Assembly (NCBI RefSeq): GCF_003386535.1
Contig: NZ_QTTN01000018.1
Location: forward strand, 1 to 64,000
From: Paenibacillus taihuensis
Lineage (GTDB): Bacteria; Bacillota; Bacilli; Paenibacillales; Paenibacillaceae
Length of the DNA stretch: 64,000 nt
Direction of reading: 5' to 3'
Part shown: piece after piece, positions 16,882 through 25,420 of the stretch
Layout: the number at the start of each line of letters is the position of its first letter
Numbering within the stretch: position 1 is the stretch's first letter
Translations under genes and position numbers: made by a program
Notes under the pieces: model-generated
The model's database searches: none
What the model saw: the letters and a program-made list of their open reading frames with translations, nothing else
What the model was told of the DNA's origin: nothing

Positions 16882-18645
16882 TTATTTCAGCTCGTTAACT
16901 TCTTCCGTAATCTTGTCTCCGCCTTGATCCTTCCACTTCTTGACGAACGTATCGAACGCGCTGATGTCTTCGCTGCCCATAATGATCTTCAGGAATGTCT
17001 CGTCCTCAAGCTTCTTCAGGTTGCTCCATCTCGATTCCATCGTCTTCGTCTGTGCGGTTGCAATGCTTCGTACCCAGTTCACATCGGCGTCAACGAAAGT
17101 CGATCCGCCGTTCAGATGCGCATAGATGTGCGTGAAGAAGCCTGTATCTGCCTGCTGGTCGAACGTGCCGATATCGTAGCTGTCGAACGGCTCTTTCTTG
17201 ATCGCTTTCACGTGCTTCGCCATCTCGTAGGCCCAGCCGTAATTCGCTTGGTCGAAGTCTTCGATCTTCATTTCGCCCTTCAAGTACTTGCGCAGCGAAT
17301 TAACTGCATACTCCAATTGGTCGCCGGCGCCGAGAATGAGGAACAGCGGCACCTCTTGGGATGTCATTTGCTTGCCTGCAGTCAGCTTGTTGAACTCCTC
17401 GTCCTTGCCCCATTTGTGTATCGAAGTCATTTTGATAATCGCTTCCGGATGCTTCGCTTCTTTACTTACAACGATGTAGCTGCTACCTGTTGCTTGGTTC
17501 GAGTTGAACTTGCCCGCTGCATCAAGCGGTGCTGCATAGGCACGCCAGTTGGCTTTCGGATCGTTCTTGATGTTGTCCGGAATGTTGTTGTATGCCGACC
17601 ACCATGGACCGAAGAAGATACCTGCTTGACCGCTCGCCACAACCTCGGCCGTGCTTTTGCGAACGCCCATTTCCTTATCGAGGATCCCTTTGGCATACCA
17701 ATCTCTCATCATTTCAAGTGCTTTCTTCGTCTCTTCCGTTGTGGAGCCATATACGGTATTGCCGTCTTTATCCTTCGTCCAAATGCCCGGATAAGCATCG
17801 TTCGCAAAGAACAACGGGGAGAAATTGTACCAGTGGTCGGTCGAGCTCAGGAACGTCGAGTAGAGCGTGCCGCCCTGCTGCGTGCCGACGATACCGATCG
17901 TCTTGTCGCCGCCCATTTTGTTATCGATGAACGCTTTCGCAATGTTCTCGAGATCCGCAAGCGACTTCGGCGGCTGCAATCCGAGCTTGTCGAGCCAGTC
18001 CTTGCGAATCCAAGTGAGCGGCGCGGATGGCAGCGTCGTCTCCGGAAGTGCATAGAGCTTGCCGTCAAAAGTAACGCTGTCGAGCAGACCCGGGTTGGAG
18101 TCGTAAGTCGCCTTCAGCTCAGGGCTAGCGTACTTGTCGTATACGTCCTTCAGATCCGCCAGCTGGCCGGCCTTCACCATCTGTCTCAGCTGCGTTTCGT
18201 TAACCACCATCGCGTCGGGCAGGTCGTTGCTGGAGATCGCAAGGCTCACCTTCTGCTGGTAGTCCGTTCCTTGCGCCGCTTCCCACGCATGCTTGATCTC
18301 GATGTTGAATTTATCTTTCAGCCAGCGCGTGTACACATTGTCTTCCGCCGTATCCGTGCCGTCGAACTTGTAGTTCGGGTCGATCGCTCTGCCGATGGAT
18401 ACTTCGACCGGCTCGGCGAACTTCGCGAACGGATCTACCGCTTCCTCGGTTGCTGCCGCGTTGCTGCTGTTGCCGCTTGCTGTGTTGGTCGCCGCTGCAT
18501 TGCCGCTGTTATCTGTTTGGTTGCTGCCCTGCGCATTGTTGCCCGCGTTACTCGTGTTATTGCCGCCATCATTGCTGCTGCCGCAAGCGGACAAGCTCGC
18601 CGTCACAAGCATGACAGCCATGGCCGATAATAGACTTTTCTTCAT
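16882..18645 (-). CDS. extracellular solute-binding lipoprotein, LplA type
   Basis: It captures oligosaccharide outside the cell and delivers it to permeases 16804 and 15896. The 587 residues start with a signal and lipobox SLSAC (Cys21), followed by a 50-residue Asn/Ser/Ala/Gly-rich linker, as is common in Paenibacillus. The mature domain is a large family-1-type binding fold with SNDLPDAMVVNETQLRQM, KLYALPE and TWIRKDWLDKLGL, all typical of LplA/YtcQ. AGGGGGAG lies upstream of the ATG. The extended -10 box TGCTATATT (18723-18718) and two copies of GGTAGACGRT upstream suggest activation by the response regulator encoded by the preceding gene. The paralogue at 42404 has the same architecture. 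Confidence 0.92.
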   Translation of the reverse strand: MKKSLLSAMAVMLVTASLSACGSSNDGGNNTSNAGNNAQGSNQTDNSGNAAATNTASGNSSNAAATEEAVDPFAKFAEPVEVSIGRAIDPNYKFDGTDTAEDNVYTRWLKDKFNIEIKHAWEAAQGTDYQQKVSLAISSNDLPDAMVVNETQLRQMVKAGQLADLKDVYDKYASPELKATYDSNPGLLDSVTFDGKLYALPETTLPSAPLTWIRKDWLDKLGLQPPKSLADLENIAKAFIDNKMGGDKTIGIVGTQQGGTLYSTFLSSTDHWYNFSPLFFANDAYPGIWTKDKDGNTVYGSTTEETKKALEMMRDWYAKGILDKEMGVRKSTAEVVASGQAGIFFGPWWSAYNNIPDNIKNDPKANWRAYAAPLDAAGKFNSNQATGSSYIVVSKEAKHPEAIIKMTSIHKWGKDEEFNKLTAGKQMTSQEVPLFLILGAGDQLEYAVNSLRKYLKGEMKIEDFDQANYGWAYEMAKHVKAIKKEPFDSYDIGTFDQQADTGFFTHIYAHLNGGSTFVDADVNWVRSIATAQTKTMESRWSNLKKLEDETFLKIIMGSEDISAFDTFVKKWKDQGGDKITEEVNELK

Positions 18646-18717
18646 CGTGCTGTGCTCCCCCTAGAGTTTATTGTCAAGCTGAGCCCCCGGCTCATTCATC
18701 GTCTTTAAGACATTTTC

Positions 18718-18816
18718 AATATAGCACGGCCTTTCGCAGCCTTAGGATAGAGCGCCATTTCGGATCAGGTAGACGATTCTTCGCACGCTAATAAAGAAGT
18801 CCGAAAACCGTCTACC
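18718..18816 (-). promoter_or_regulatory. promoter of binding-protein gene I with paired GGTAGACG motifs
   Basis: The minus strand shows an extended -10 TGCTATATT with the hexamer at 18723-18718. Upstream, GGTAGACGATTCTTC (18768-18782, plus strand) and GGTAGACGGTTTTCG (18816-18802, minus strand) form an inverted pair. The same motif, GGATAGACGATCTTCC, occurs before the paralogous gene at 44231-44246. The likely binder is the AraC-type response regulator. Confidence 0.5.
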
Positions 18817-18832
18817 CCGCTTTCGGACACTT
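18795..18832 (-). terminator. hairpin after response regulator I
   Basis: GTCCGAAA and TTTCGGAC (18799-18828) enclose a 14-base loop, and TTCTTTATT follows on the minus strand. Its loop overlaps the GGTAGACG motif, and the GGTAGACG/CGTCTACC pairing (18768-18775 with 18809-18816) would compete with it. It could act as a leaky terminator between the regulator and the binding-protein gene. Confidence 0.5.
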
Positions 18833-18860
18833 CTCTACCCTTATGTACGTAAGAAAGACT

Positions 18861-20207
18861 TCAGTTCTCGGCCATCTGCCGGAATTCGCTAGGCAGGACG
18901 CCAACCTGTTCACGAAACAGCCTGCTAAAATACTTCTCGTCACTATAGCCGATTTGCTCGGCAATCCACTGGATCGTCTTCGTCGTCGTTCGCAGGTACG
19001 TCTTCGCGCGCTCCATCCGGATATCCCGGACATAGTCGGTGTACGTCTGGCCGACGTATTGCTTGAAGCATTGGCTGAAATAGCTGCTGCTCATGCTGAC
19101 CATCTGCGCGATATCCGCGGCCGGAATCGGTTCGGTAATGTTCTGCTGCGCGAGGTTCATCGCCTTCACAATGCTCGTCTGAATCTCCTTCGAGAATTGC
19201 GGCTTCGTATTCGCCTCCCGAATGCTGTCCCGCACGCCCCGCAGCCATGCCTCGAAGTGAAACCAGCTCGAGAAGAAATCTTCTATATGAATCGGCTCGG
19301 GCAAAATCTGCTGATACAGCCGGTTCCACTCGTCGGACAGCGAGAAGAAGATGCGGGCAAGCCGGATCGGCGGCATTTTGTCATGCTTCAGTTCCTGCAG
19401 CATGGCTTCGTATGCAGCATCTTCGTAGATCCAGTCCGCGGACAGCCACTTGGACTTGATCTGATCCATGCTGACGCTGCTCTCGCCCCGCTCCTTTTGT
19501 AGAAGCTCAGCCGCATCGATGGACTGGTATGCCACCGCTGGGTCATAGTCATAGAACAGATCACTCTTGCGATAATTCCGCAGCAGCTGCAGCGTCGTCT
19601 TGCGATCTATGTCGAGCATGTTCCGAAAGCAGACGAGCGCATAGTTGGACGGTTCAGGCGTGTATCCTTCCGGCAATCCGCCGCTCCAGTACCAGATCCC
19701 GGACTCCGCTTCCATTGCGTTCGCGGGAGGTATGGCTTCGTCCTGTTGCGACTGCAGCGCGTATAGTACAAACAGCTCATCGGTCCACGCCTCGTCTGTC
19801 TCAGCTGCTGCTTTGGCTTGCGAGTCCTTCTGCCCCATGAGCGTCTTGATGCGGCTGAGTACCTCCTCGAACTGTTCGCGCTCCAGCTGCACCTTCGCGA
19901 TATAATCAATCGCGCCTAGGCGGAGCGCCTCCTGCACATATTCGAAGTCCTGATGCAGCGTTAGCACCACAATCTGAACCTGGGGATATCGCTGACGAAC
20001 GATCCGCATCAGCTCGATGCCGGACATGACCGGCATGGATAGATCGGTAATAAGCAGATCGATCTTGCACTCTTCCATGAACTTCAGCGCATTCTCGCCG
20101 TTGTTCGCTTCGCCGGCAACCTCCATTCCGAATTCCTTCCAGGGCATCGCGGAGGCAAGCCCTTTGCGCACCAGCTTGTCGTCATCTACGATTAATACTT
20201 GAATCAT
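18861..20207 (-). CDS. response regulator with AraC-type DNA-binding domain, YesN type
   Basis: It is the transcription factor partner of the kinase encoded directly upstream. The receiver domain (1-120) has acidic residues DDD at 8-10, phospho-acceptor Asp55 (LLITDLSMPVMSG) and the switch Lys in IDYIAKVQLE. A 200-residue middle region of unknown fold follows, then a two-helix-turn-helix AraC domain in the last 100 residues (ADIAQMVSMSSSYFSQCFKQ and WIAEQIGYSDEKYFSRLFRE). Its start overlaps the kinase stop by four bases. It probably activates the binding-protein/permease/amylase genes downstream. The 448-residue length is normal for long YesN proteins and contrasts with the 257-residue paralogue at 44357. 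Confidence 0.93.
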   Translation of the reverse strand: MIQVLIVDDDKLVRKGLASAMPWKEFGMEVAGEANNGENALKFMEECKIDLLITDLSMPVMSGIELMRIVRQRYPQVQIVVLTLHQDFEYVQEALRLGAIDYIAKVQLEREQFEEVLSRIKTLMGQKDSQAKAAAETDEAWTDELFVLYALQSQQDEAIPPANAMEAESGIWYWSGGLPEGYTPEPSNYALVCFRNMLDIDRKTTLQLLRNYRKSDLFYDYDPAVAYQSIDAAELLQKERGESSVSMDQIKSKWLSADWIYEDAAYEAMLQELKHDKMPPIRLARIFFSLSDEWNRLYQQILPEPIHIEDFFSSWFHFEAWLRGVRDSIREANTKPQFSKEIQTSIVKAMNLAQQNITEPIPAADIAQMVSMSSSYFSQCFKQYVGQTYTDYVRDIRMERAKTYLRTTTKTIQWIAEQIGYSDEKYFSRLFREQVGVLPSEFRQMAEN

Positions 20208-21934
20208 GCGCTTTGTTCACCTCCCGCGGGGAGCCGCAGCGATACGACGGTCCCTTTGCCAATCTCACTTCTAATCTCAAGCTGCGCAGCTTCGCCATAG
20301 GTCGCCTGCAGAATTCGCTTCACATACCTCATACCGATACCCATGCCTACCTTATGGCTTTCCTTCGTATCATCGTAGAGCAGCCGGTTGATCGTCTCCT
20401 GCTGCATGCCTGCGCCGTTATCTTGAATCGTAATGTGCAGCTCTCGTTCCTTCAGCTGCATGCCCACGTAGATATATCCGTCATCGCTAACCCCGTGGTA
20501 GAGTGCATTTTCCACCAGCGGCTGCAGTAAGAAGCGCGGACAAGCGATAGAGAGCGCCTGCTCCGGAGCGTCGATATCGACATCGAACTGGAAATCGTAG
20601 CGGATCTTCTGCAGCTGCAAATATTCTCTCAGTGCCTGGATTTCGTCCCCGATCGTCGATGCCTCGCCCATTTTGCCCAGGTTATAATGAAGCAGTTTGT
20701 TTAGGGAGAGCACCAGCTTATCAATCTCCGTCTGCCCGTTCATCAAAGCGAGCCAGTGCACCGTATCGAGCGTGTTCATGAGGAAATGCGGATTGATCTG
20801 ATAGAGCAGCTTCTCCACTTCCAGGTCAGCCCGCCGCTTCTCCTTCGCTTCGACTTCCTCGTACAGCGCCCATATCTTCCCCTTCATGCTGCGCGTCTGA
20901 TAGAGCAAATAATCGAACTCCGGAATATGCGTCACTTCCGCATGTTCCTTCTCATTCGAGTCAATTAGAGACTTAATCTCCGAATGGAACTTATCGAGCG
21001 GCCGGTAGACCATCTTGCGCAGCAGCCAAGAGAAGAACACCGCAACGACCAGGAAAATGAGGAAGATGCCCGTAATCTGCACCAGCCACCGGTTCCGCTC
21101 CCGGTTCAGCTCGTTCTCCGGCATGACGGATACGATGCTCCAGCCTTGATTGCTGAACTCCCGGTTCCAGAAATAATGACCGTGATAGCCGGACAGCTTC
21201 TTGGAACTAGACTCCGGGAACATCGTCTGCTCGGGAAAAGCATCAGGCACTTCGCTGAATGCGACACGTCCTTCGGTATCCAGAATAAGCAGGCGGCGCG
21301 GGCTGTTCTTGCGGTTCTGCGGCGCAAAGAGCGACTGAATGGCGTTGCGTCCTGTTTCTATGTATAGGTAAGCATCCTGATCCGGAATATTGACCTTCCG
21401 CATAATGCTGAACACATACTGGTTAATCGACCCGTTGTAGCTTTTATATGGCCCGTAATAGGTAATCTCCGAGAACTTCGCGAGCACCGGAAGCTGATCC
21501 GGCGTGAATCTTCCTCTTACTCTGAAATTCTCGAAGTTGTAGTAGTCCGTCTTCGGGTTGTAGTACATCATGAGACCGACGTTCGGATTGGAGAAGCTGA
21601 TGACGTTCAGCTCGCTCTTGATTTCATTCGTCAAGCGCAGCCGCTCGTATGGTTCCGTCTCCTCCGCCAGCTGCTCGAGCAGTTTATTCGTTCCCCCGCC
21701 GTAAGCGAGCTGCTGGGAAACGTGGTTCAAGTTATTGAGCGCATTCTCCAGCGTCATCAGGTCCTGATTCAAGTTGCTCTGAAGCGCGCTCTCGACCTTG
21801 TTGCCGATAATGGAGTCGATGGTATAGAAGGAAATAATTCCGAGACATAAGAGTGGAGCTAACGTGCTGATCAAGAAAATGAAGATGATTCTGTTCTTGA
21901 AGGTAACGTTTCTAAACCGCAGATTAGGCTTCAT
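20204..21934 (-). CDS. sensor histidine kinase, YesM type (sCache-like outer domain, HAMP, His_kinase)
   Basis: It senses an extracellular signal, probably the presence of sugar, and phosphorylates the adjacent YesN-type regulator. One helix near the N-terminus (RIIFIFLISTLAPLLCLG) and one around residue 290 bracket an outer domain of about 250 residues, followed by HAMP. The kinase core is of the LytS/YesM class, with YQINPHFLMNTLDTVHW carrying the phosphorylated His, then the ATPase boxes LVENALYHG, DNGAGM and GMGIGMRYVKRIL. The frame extends upstream, but GAGAAAGG places the start at the ATG at 21934 or 21949. The stop overlaps the regulator start. Confidence 0.9.
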   Translation of the reverse strand: MKPNLRFRNVTFKNRIIFIFLISTLAPLLCLGIISFYTIDSIIGNKVESALQSNLNQDLMTLENALNNLNHVSQQLAYGGGTNKLLEQLAEETEPYERLRLTNEIKSELNVISFSNPNVGLMMYYNPKTDYYNFENFRVRGRFTPDQLPVLAKFSEITYYGPYKSYNGSINQYVFSIMRKVNIPDQDAYLYIETGRNAIQSLFAPQNRKNSPRRLLILDTEGRVAFSEVPDAFPEQTMFPESSSKKLSGYHGHYFWNREFSNQGWSIVSVMPENELNRERNRWLVQITGIFLIFLVVAVFFSWLLRKMVYRPLDKFHSEIKSLIDSNEKEHAEVTHIPEFDYLLYQTRSMKGKIWALYEEVEAKEKRRADLEVEKLLYQINPHFLMNTLDTVHWLALMNGQTEIDKLVLSLNKLLHYNLGKMGEASTIGDEIQALREYLQLQKIRYDFQFDVDIDAPEQALSIACPRFLLQPLVENALYHGVSDDGYIYVGMQLKERELHITIQDNGAGMQQETINRLLYDDTKESHKVGMGIGMRYVKRILQATYGEAAQLEIRSEIGKGTVVSLRLPAGGEQSA

Positions 21935-22219
21935 AAGCGGGTCGGTCATCCTTTCTCGCCAGTGGCGCGAGGCAAGTGTAAACGGCTGTCGCCGTCCATC
22001 CTTCTGAGGCAAAAGCTAACGTTTCACAGAGAAATCTACGCAAAGTATCGTTCGAAAAGGCCAGAAAACTACCAACTCTAATCATACCTTGAAACGACAA
22101 AACTCGCGTGGGAGAAAATGCGGAATTGGGGTGGGTAAATTTTAGTGGAGATGGTTGCTTGGCGGCGGATGGTACGCGAGGGCGCGGGGTGGCGGGAGGC
22201 ACGGGGCGAAGGGAGAAAC

Positions 22220-22600
22220 TGAGAGGCAGATTTTCCGACTCTCACTCAACCAAACCGCCGCTAATCGGGGCGCGCGAGCTCTGAGAGTCGGGTTTTTCGA
22301 CTCTCAGGCGCAAAAACGCGGGGAGTTGCGTGCGAGAGGCGGATTTTCCGACTCTCACTCAACCAAACCGCCGCTAATCGGGATGCGCGAGCTCTGAGAG
22401 TCGGATTTTTCGACTCTCAGGCACAAAAACGCGGAGAGTCGCGTGCCGGAGTCGGGTTTTTCGACTCTCGTTCACTCCGTCTCCAACCGAGCTGCCCCGC
22501 TCTGTCCCGCCCCGCCAAGCCCGCCTAAAAGATCACACACGTTCTCTCAGCACTCGAAACACTCCAATTAGTCATTGAGAGATCGCATACGTTCTCTCAG
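22220..22600. repeat. hairpin array B with a 113-bp tandem duplication
   Basis: GAGAG-family hairpins start at 22221, 22283, 22334, 22396 and 22447, with distances 62, 51, 62 and 51. Positions 22221-22333 and 22334-22446 are a near-identical 113-bp direct duplication, including the spacer ACTCAACCAAACCGCCGC, and a third copy begins at 22447. Two diverged units of the AGATCGCATACG type end at 22549 and 22599, 50 bp apart. The array lies between the 5' end of kinase I and a kinase gene fragment. Confidence 0.9.
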
Positions 22601-22605
22601 CATAG

Positions 22606-22734
22606 CGGATTGAGCATCTGTTCGGCGGGCAGGCGGAGCTGAACATCGACAGCACGTCCGGCGCTGGAACGACCGTCACGATTGATTTGCCCATCCAGTT
22701 TCGGGATTATTCGTTAGCGCGGCGAATCGGCTAA
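22606..22734 (+). pseudogene. remnant of a sensor histidine kinase gene (C-terminal ATPase end)
   Basis: The plus-strand frame 22606-22734 encodes 42 residues and a stop. It reads RIEHLFGGQAELNIDSTSGA and then GTTVTIDLPIQFRDYS, the last beta strands and G2 box of a histidine kinase ATPase domain. Nothing upstream continues the domain; the sequence turns into the hairpin array directly before it. It is not part of the minus-strand kinase at 20204-21934, which has its own end. I read it as the leftover of a deleted kinase gene, with the array at the deletion border. Confidence 0.7.
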
Positions 22735-22771
22735 ACAAACAAAAGGACTGCAACATAAGCTGCAGCCCTTC
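22733..22771 (-). terminator. terminator of the PhyH gene
   Basis: On the minus strand AAGGGCTGCAG and the arm TGTTGCAGTCCTT pair around a short loop with one mismatch, followed by TTGTTTGTTT. It lies just after the stop at 22794. Confidence 0.8.
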
Positions 22772-22793
22772 TTCTATCGCAAATTCGAGCAAA

Positions 22794-23612
22794 TTACCAT
22801 TGCCAAGGCATTTTCACTGGTGCGCCGACTCTTTCGCAGCGGAACAGGCTCTTCACTTCTTTGGAAGCCGCATCGTACGCTTCTTGCGGAACGTGGATCG
22901 AGCCGCCAGCGCCGTACCAGTCGTTGTTGTAGATAAGCGCGATGTTTGTGCGGTTCTCGTTCGTTACGTTCGGTGTGCCGCGGTGCCACATGCGGATGTC
23001 GCGGATGACGACCGAGCCAGCCGGCATATGGATTTTCTCCGAGTACATCGATTGCGCAGCCCGCAGCATTGGACCGTCGATCGACGTATGCTTCGTGTTC
23101 TCTGGATCAAGGTGCGTACCGCCAGGCCATACTTCAAGCGGACCGTTCTCGCCGTTAACATCCACGAGAGGAATGTTCATAACAAGGCTATAAGCAGGAA
23201 GCGCTACGCCAAGCTCAGGGAACAGCGGCGGCATATCCGAGTGAACGTTCTGGTAGTCGGAGCCTGGGCAAGCTGTATCCGACGCGAGGTACGTACAGCG
23301 AACGCCTTCGCCAAGAACGGCTTTGATAACGGGCATTGCGAATGCGTTAGCGATCATATAGTCGTTAATGAATGGTTGTAAAAAAGGCAGATGCATCTGT
23401 GCACGGTTCGTACCTGTGTTGTAGCCGAAACGCTCGATGTACTCATTGAAGATCGGAAGGAATGCATCCTTCAGTTCTTGTACTTGCCCAGGGGAGAGTA
23501 CGCTTTCAAAACCGATATATCCATTTTTCTTAATTTGCTCAATGGCAATCTCAATTGTTTCCTGTTCTGGTACACCTGTCAATTTCTCTTGTTCTGTCAA
23601 TTTCAATAGCAT
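22794..23612 (-). CDS. phytanoyl-CoA dioxygenase (PhyH) family protein
   Basis: This is a predicted Fe(II)/2-oxoglutarate-dependent oxygenase; the substrate is unknown. In its 272 residues the metal triad is visible as His124-Ser-Asp126 (NVHSDMPP) and His210 (RDIRMWHRGTPN), and the 2-oxoglutarate-binding Arg is probably Arg221 (NENRTNIAL). AAAGGAG lies 8 bases before the ATG. It is transcribed divergently from an AraC-type regulator gene with a cupin-like sensor, 118 bp away, which suggests control by that regulator. Such pairs in Paenibacillus often act on sugar- or secondary-metabolite-derived compounds. A second PhyH protein (52472) belongs to a different subgroup. Confidence 0.88.
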   Translation of the reverse strand: MLLKLTEQEKLTGVPEQETIEIAIEQIKKNGYIGFESVLSPGQVQELKDAFLPIFNEYIERFGYNTGTNRAQMHLPFLQPFINDYMIANAFAMPVIKAVLGEGVRCTYLASDTACPGSDYQNVHSDMPPLFPELGVALPAYSLVMNIPLVDVNGENGPLEVWPGGTHLDPENTKHTSIDGPMLRAAQSMYSEKIHMPAGSVVIRDIRMWHRGTPNVTNENRTNIALIYNNDWYGAGGSIHVPQEAYDAASKEVKSLFRCERVGAPVKMPWQW

Positions 23613-23650
23613 TTATGTTCACTCCTTTAATGTGGTTGACTTATGACTTG

Positions 23651-23686
23651 ATTATACGTTGCATGCGCGAGGCTGTATTGTATAAT
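23651..23686. promoter_or_regulatory. back-to-back promoters of PhyH and AraC genes
   Basis: For the plus strand, TTGCAT (23659-23664) and a perfect TATAAT (23681-23686) are 16 bp apart. For the minus strand, a perfect TATAAT lies at 23656-23651 with no good -35, as expected for an activator-dependent promoter. The two overlap, so one bound regulator could affect both. Confidence 0.6.
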
Positions 23687-23730
23687 GGAAGTGCGATTGT
23701 AAAAAAGTAAGAAAAAGTGGTGGATAAATT

Positions 23731-24585
23731 TTGACAACGAACGAAACGATGCTTACCGGGCTTGAGCAATTCATTGCCTTAATCGATACCGAATGGGCGG
23801 GGATGAACCTGCATTCCGGCGGGATTTGGCGGGATACAGGCTGGGACGGGCCTGGACGTGATTTCGAGCTGAGCTACTATATACAAGGAACGAATACGAT
23901 TCGGCAGGACGGAACAACGGTGCAAGTGGCGCAGAATGATCTGCTCTTCCTGCCTGATACAATCCGTAATAGCAGCTGCGACGAAGGCAGCTTCAAAGTC
24001 ATCTTCCTCGCCTTCCGATTCAGAGAGGAAGCACTGAATGTCCAACTTCGTCAGATCTACCAGACAATCGGTCTGCAATCGAAGCCGCTGGCTTTGCCTG
24101 GACTAGAGGAAGATTTTCTAGCGCTCATTACAGAGATGCGCTCGGGCAAGCCTTCGACTCATCTCATTAAACATCTGTTCATTCACATTCTTGTCAAAAT
24201 CTATCGTGCGGTCAATCTGTTCCACGGACCGACGAAGTCGAAGACGCTCAAGCATGAGCCGATGATTCAGGAGATCATTAAGGATTTGAATGAAAACTAC
24301 GGCGATCCGATCCCGCTTACGGAAATCGCGGAGAAGTACGAGCTTAACGAGCGGTACCTCAATCAAATCTTCAAAGGCGTCACCGGCATTCCGCTCGGCC
24401 GCTACTTGATGAAGATCCGCATCGAGCAGGCGAAGCGGCTGCTGCGAACGACTCATCTGCAGGTAACCGACATCGCGCTCGATACCGGCTTCTTCGATGC
24501 GGCTCACTTCTGCAAGTCGTTCAAGAAGTATACGGACTACACGCCGGCGGAGTATAAAGCGCGGATGGAGCAGGAAATGGTGTAA
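23731..24585 (+). CDS. AraC-family transcriptional regulator with N-terminal cupin sensor
   Basis: It probably controls the divergent PhyH gene. Of 284 residues, the first about 160 form a cupin-like ligand domain (ELSYYIQGTNTIRQDGTTV, then LLFLPDTIRNSS), and the last 100 a double helix-turn-helix AraC domain (LTEIAEKYELNERYLNQIFK, then VTDIALDTGFFDAAHFCKSF). The start is a TTG at 23731, with GGTGG about 8 bases upstream; the next in-frame ATG is at 23749 without a better site. All AraC signature positions are present. An overlapping SigA-type promoter lies just upstream. Confidence 0.9.
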   Translation: MTTNETMLTGLEQFIALIDTEWAGMNLHSGGIWRDTGWDGPGRDFELSYYIQGTNTIRQDGTTVQVAQNDLLFLPDTIRNSSCDEGSFKVIFLAFRFREEALNVQLRQIYQTIGLQSKPLALPGLEEDFLALITEMRSGKPSTHLIKHLFIHILVKIYRAVNLFHGPTKSKTLKHEPMIQEIIKDLNENYGDPIPLTEIAEKYELNERYLNQIFKGVTGIPLGRYLMKIRIEQAKRLLRTTHLQVTDIALDTGFFDAAHFCKSFKKYTDYTPAEYKARMEQEMV

Positions 24586-24608
24586 AGAGTTGCTGCAGCC
24601 GCGGCGGG

Positions 24609-24745
24609 CGCTAAGGAACTCCAGCAACGCTATTGGCCCCAAATGGCGGCTTTTCGGATTCTAAGGAACCGTAGCCACCCTATTCGAGTCGGATGAGCCT
24701 TAATTGACTGTCAAAAAGCAAATAGCGTGCCTGGAGTTCCTTACA
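24609..24745. repeat. intergenic repeat block, CTAAGGAAC family
   Basis: CTAAGGAACTCCAGCAACGC starts at 24611 and a diverged copy, CTAAGGAACCGTAGCCACCC, starts at 24661, exactly 50 bp later. An inverted copy (CAAATAGCGTGCCTGGAGTT then CCTTAC) ends at 24743. The layout, including CTATT about 20 bases into the unit, matches the TAACGGTTG blocks at 34016 and 40150, but the sequence of the outer 14 bases is different. Confidence 0.75.
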
Positions 24746-24892
24746 GCTGAGAGAGGGTTATTTTCGTAATAACAAGCGCCGTACGAATCTTTAGGTTTTA
24801 ATCCGATCGTACCGCCGCGCGCTCATTCAAAAATGGCATCTTCAGCTCAAAATTTTACTCGATTAATCCTACCTGAAAACTCAGAATTGGTG

Positions 24893-24898
24893 TATAAT
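24893..24898 (+). promoter_or_regulatory. -10 box for the DUF4395 gene
   Basis: A perfect TATAAT lies in TGTATAATG about 52 bp before the chosen start codon. The -35 region (around TACCTG) is weak. It supports the downstream start at 24950, because a longer reading would place the promoter inside the gene. Confidence 0.5.
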
Positions 24899-24949
24899 GA
24901 ACGCAAAGCCTCACCAAACAGGGTTCACAGAATGGAGGAGGATCTTCGA

Positions 24950-25399
24950 ATGGAACGTCCGAATGTGAATTTATCTTTTGAATGCGTAGACGAAGTCCCG
25001 CTCCACCGCATTCGCGGCAATCAGCTGGGCATCTTGATCAGTATCATCGCCAGCGTCCTGACCGGACAGCTATGGATTCTTATATTGCCGCTCATCGTAC
25101 AGCTCATCAGCCGTACGTATGGCATCCGTTACAACTTGTTCGTCCGCGTACTGGCCCCGCTTCTTCCTGTGAGCGTCCGAACGGAAAGCCGCGAGCTGCT
25201 GCGCTTCAACAACCTGCTCGCGATCATTTTCCTCGCGGTCACGCTGATTGCGTATGGGCTGGATCTCACATTGCTGAGCTATATCAGCCTCGGCATGCTG
25301 ACCGTCGCCGTCGTGCTCGCGCTAAGCGGATTCTGCATGGGTTGCTTCATGTACTTCCATTGGAAGCAATACCGTCTGCGGCGGAGAGCTTCTCATTAA
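24950..25399 (+). CDS. DUF4395-type small membrane protein
   Basis: The function is unknown. It has 149 residues and three to four hydrophobic helices (IRGNQLGILISIIASVLTGQ; LLAIIFLAVTLIAYGLDLTL; a last one with the Cys pair FCMGC). The sequence near HRIRGNQ and the helix spacing match DUF4395 as I recall it. The open frame extends to 24833, but GGAGGAGG sits 8 bases before the ATG at 24950 and the -10 box is at 24893, so I use 24950. It is monocistronic, ended by a strong terminator shared with the convergent patatin gene. Confidence 0.75.
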   Translation: MERPNVNLSFECVDEVPLHRIRGNQLGILISIIASVLTGQLWILILPLIVQLISRTYGIRYNLFVRVLAPLLPVSVRTESRELLRFNNLLAIIFLAVTLIAYGLDLTLLSYISLGMLTVAVVLALSGFCMGCFMYFHWKQYRLRRRASH

Positions 25400-25420
25400 A
25401 AAGCATCTATAAACATCAGG

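Noticed and set aside
16924-18630. 568-codon open frame opposite binding-protein gene I
   Set aside because: It is a mirror of the sense gene codon bias. The sense protein has a lipobox and family motifs; the antisense product has none.
22220-22600. CRISPR array as explanation for the regular repeats
   Set aside because: The repeating units are full palindromes, spacers are partly conserved rather than unique, spacing alternates between two values, and no cas genes are present.
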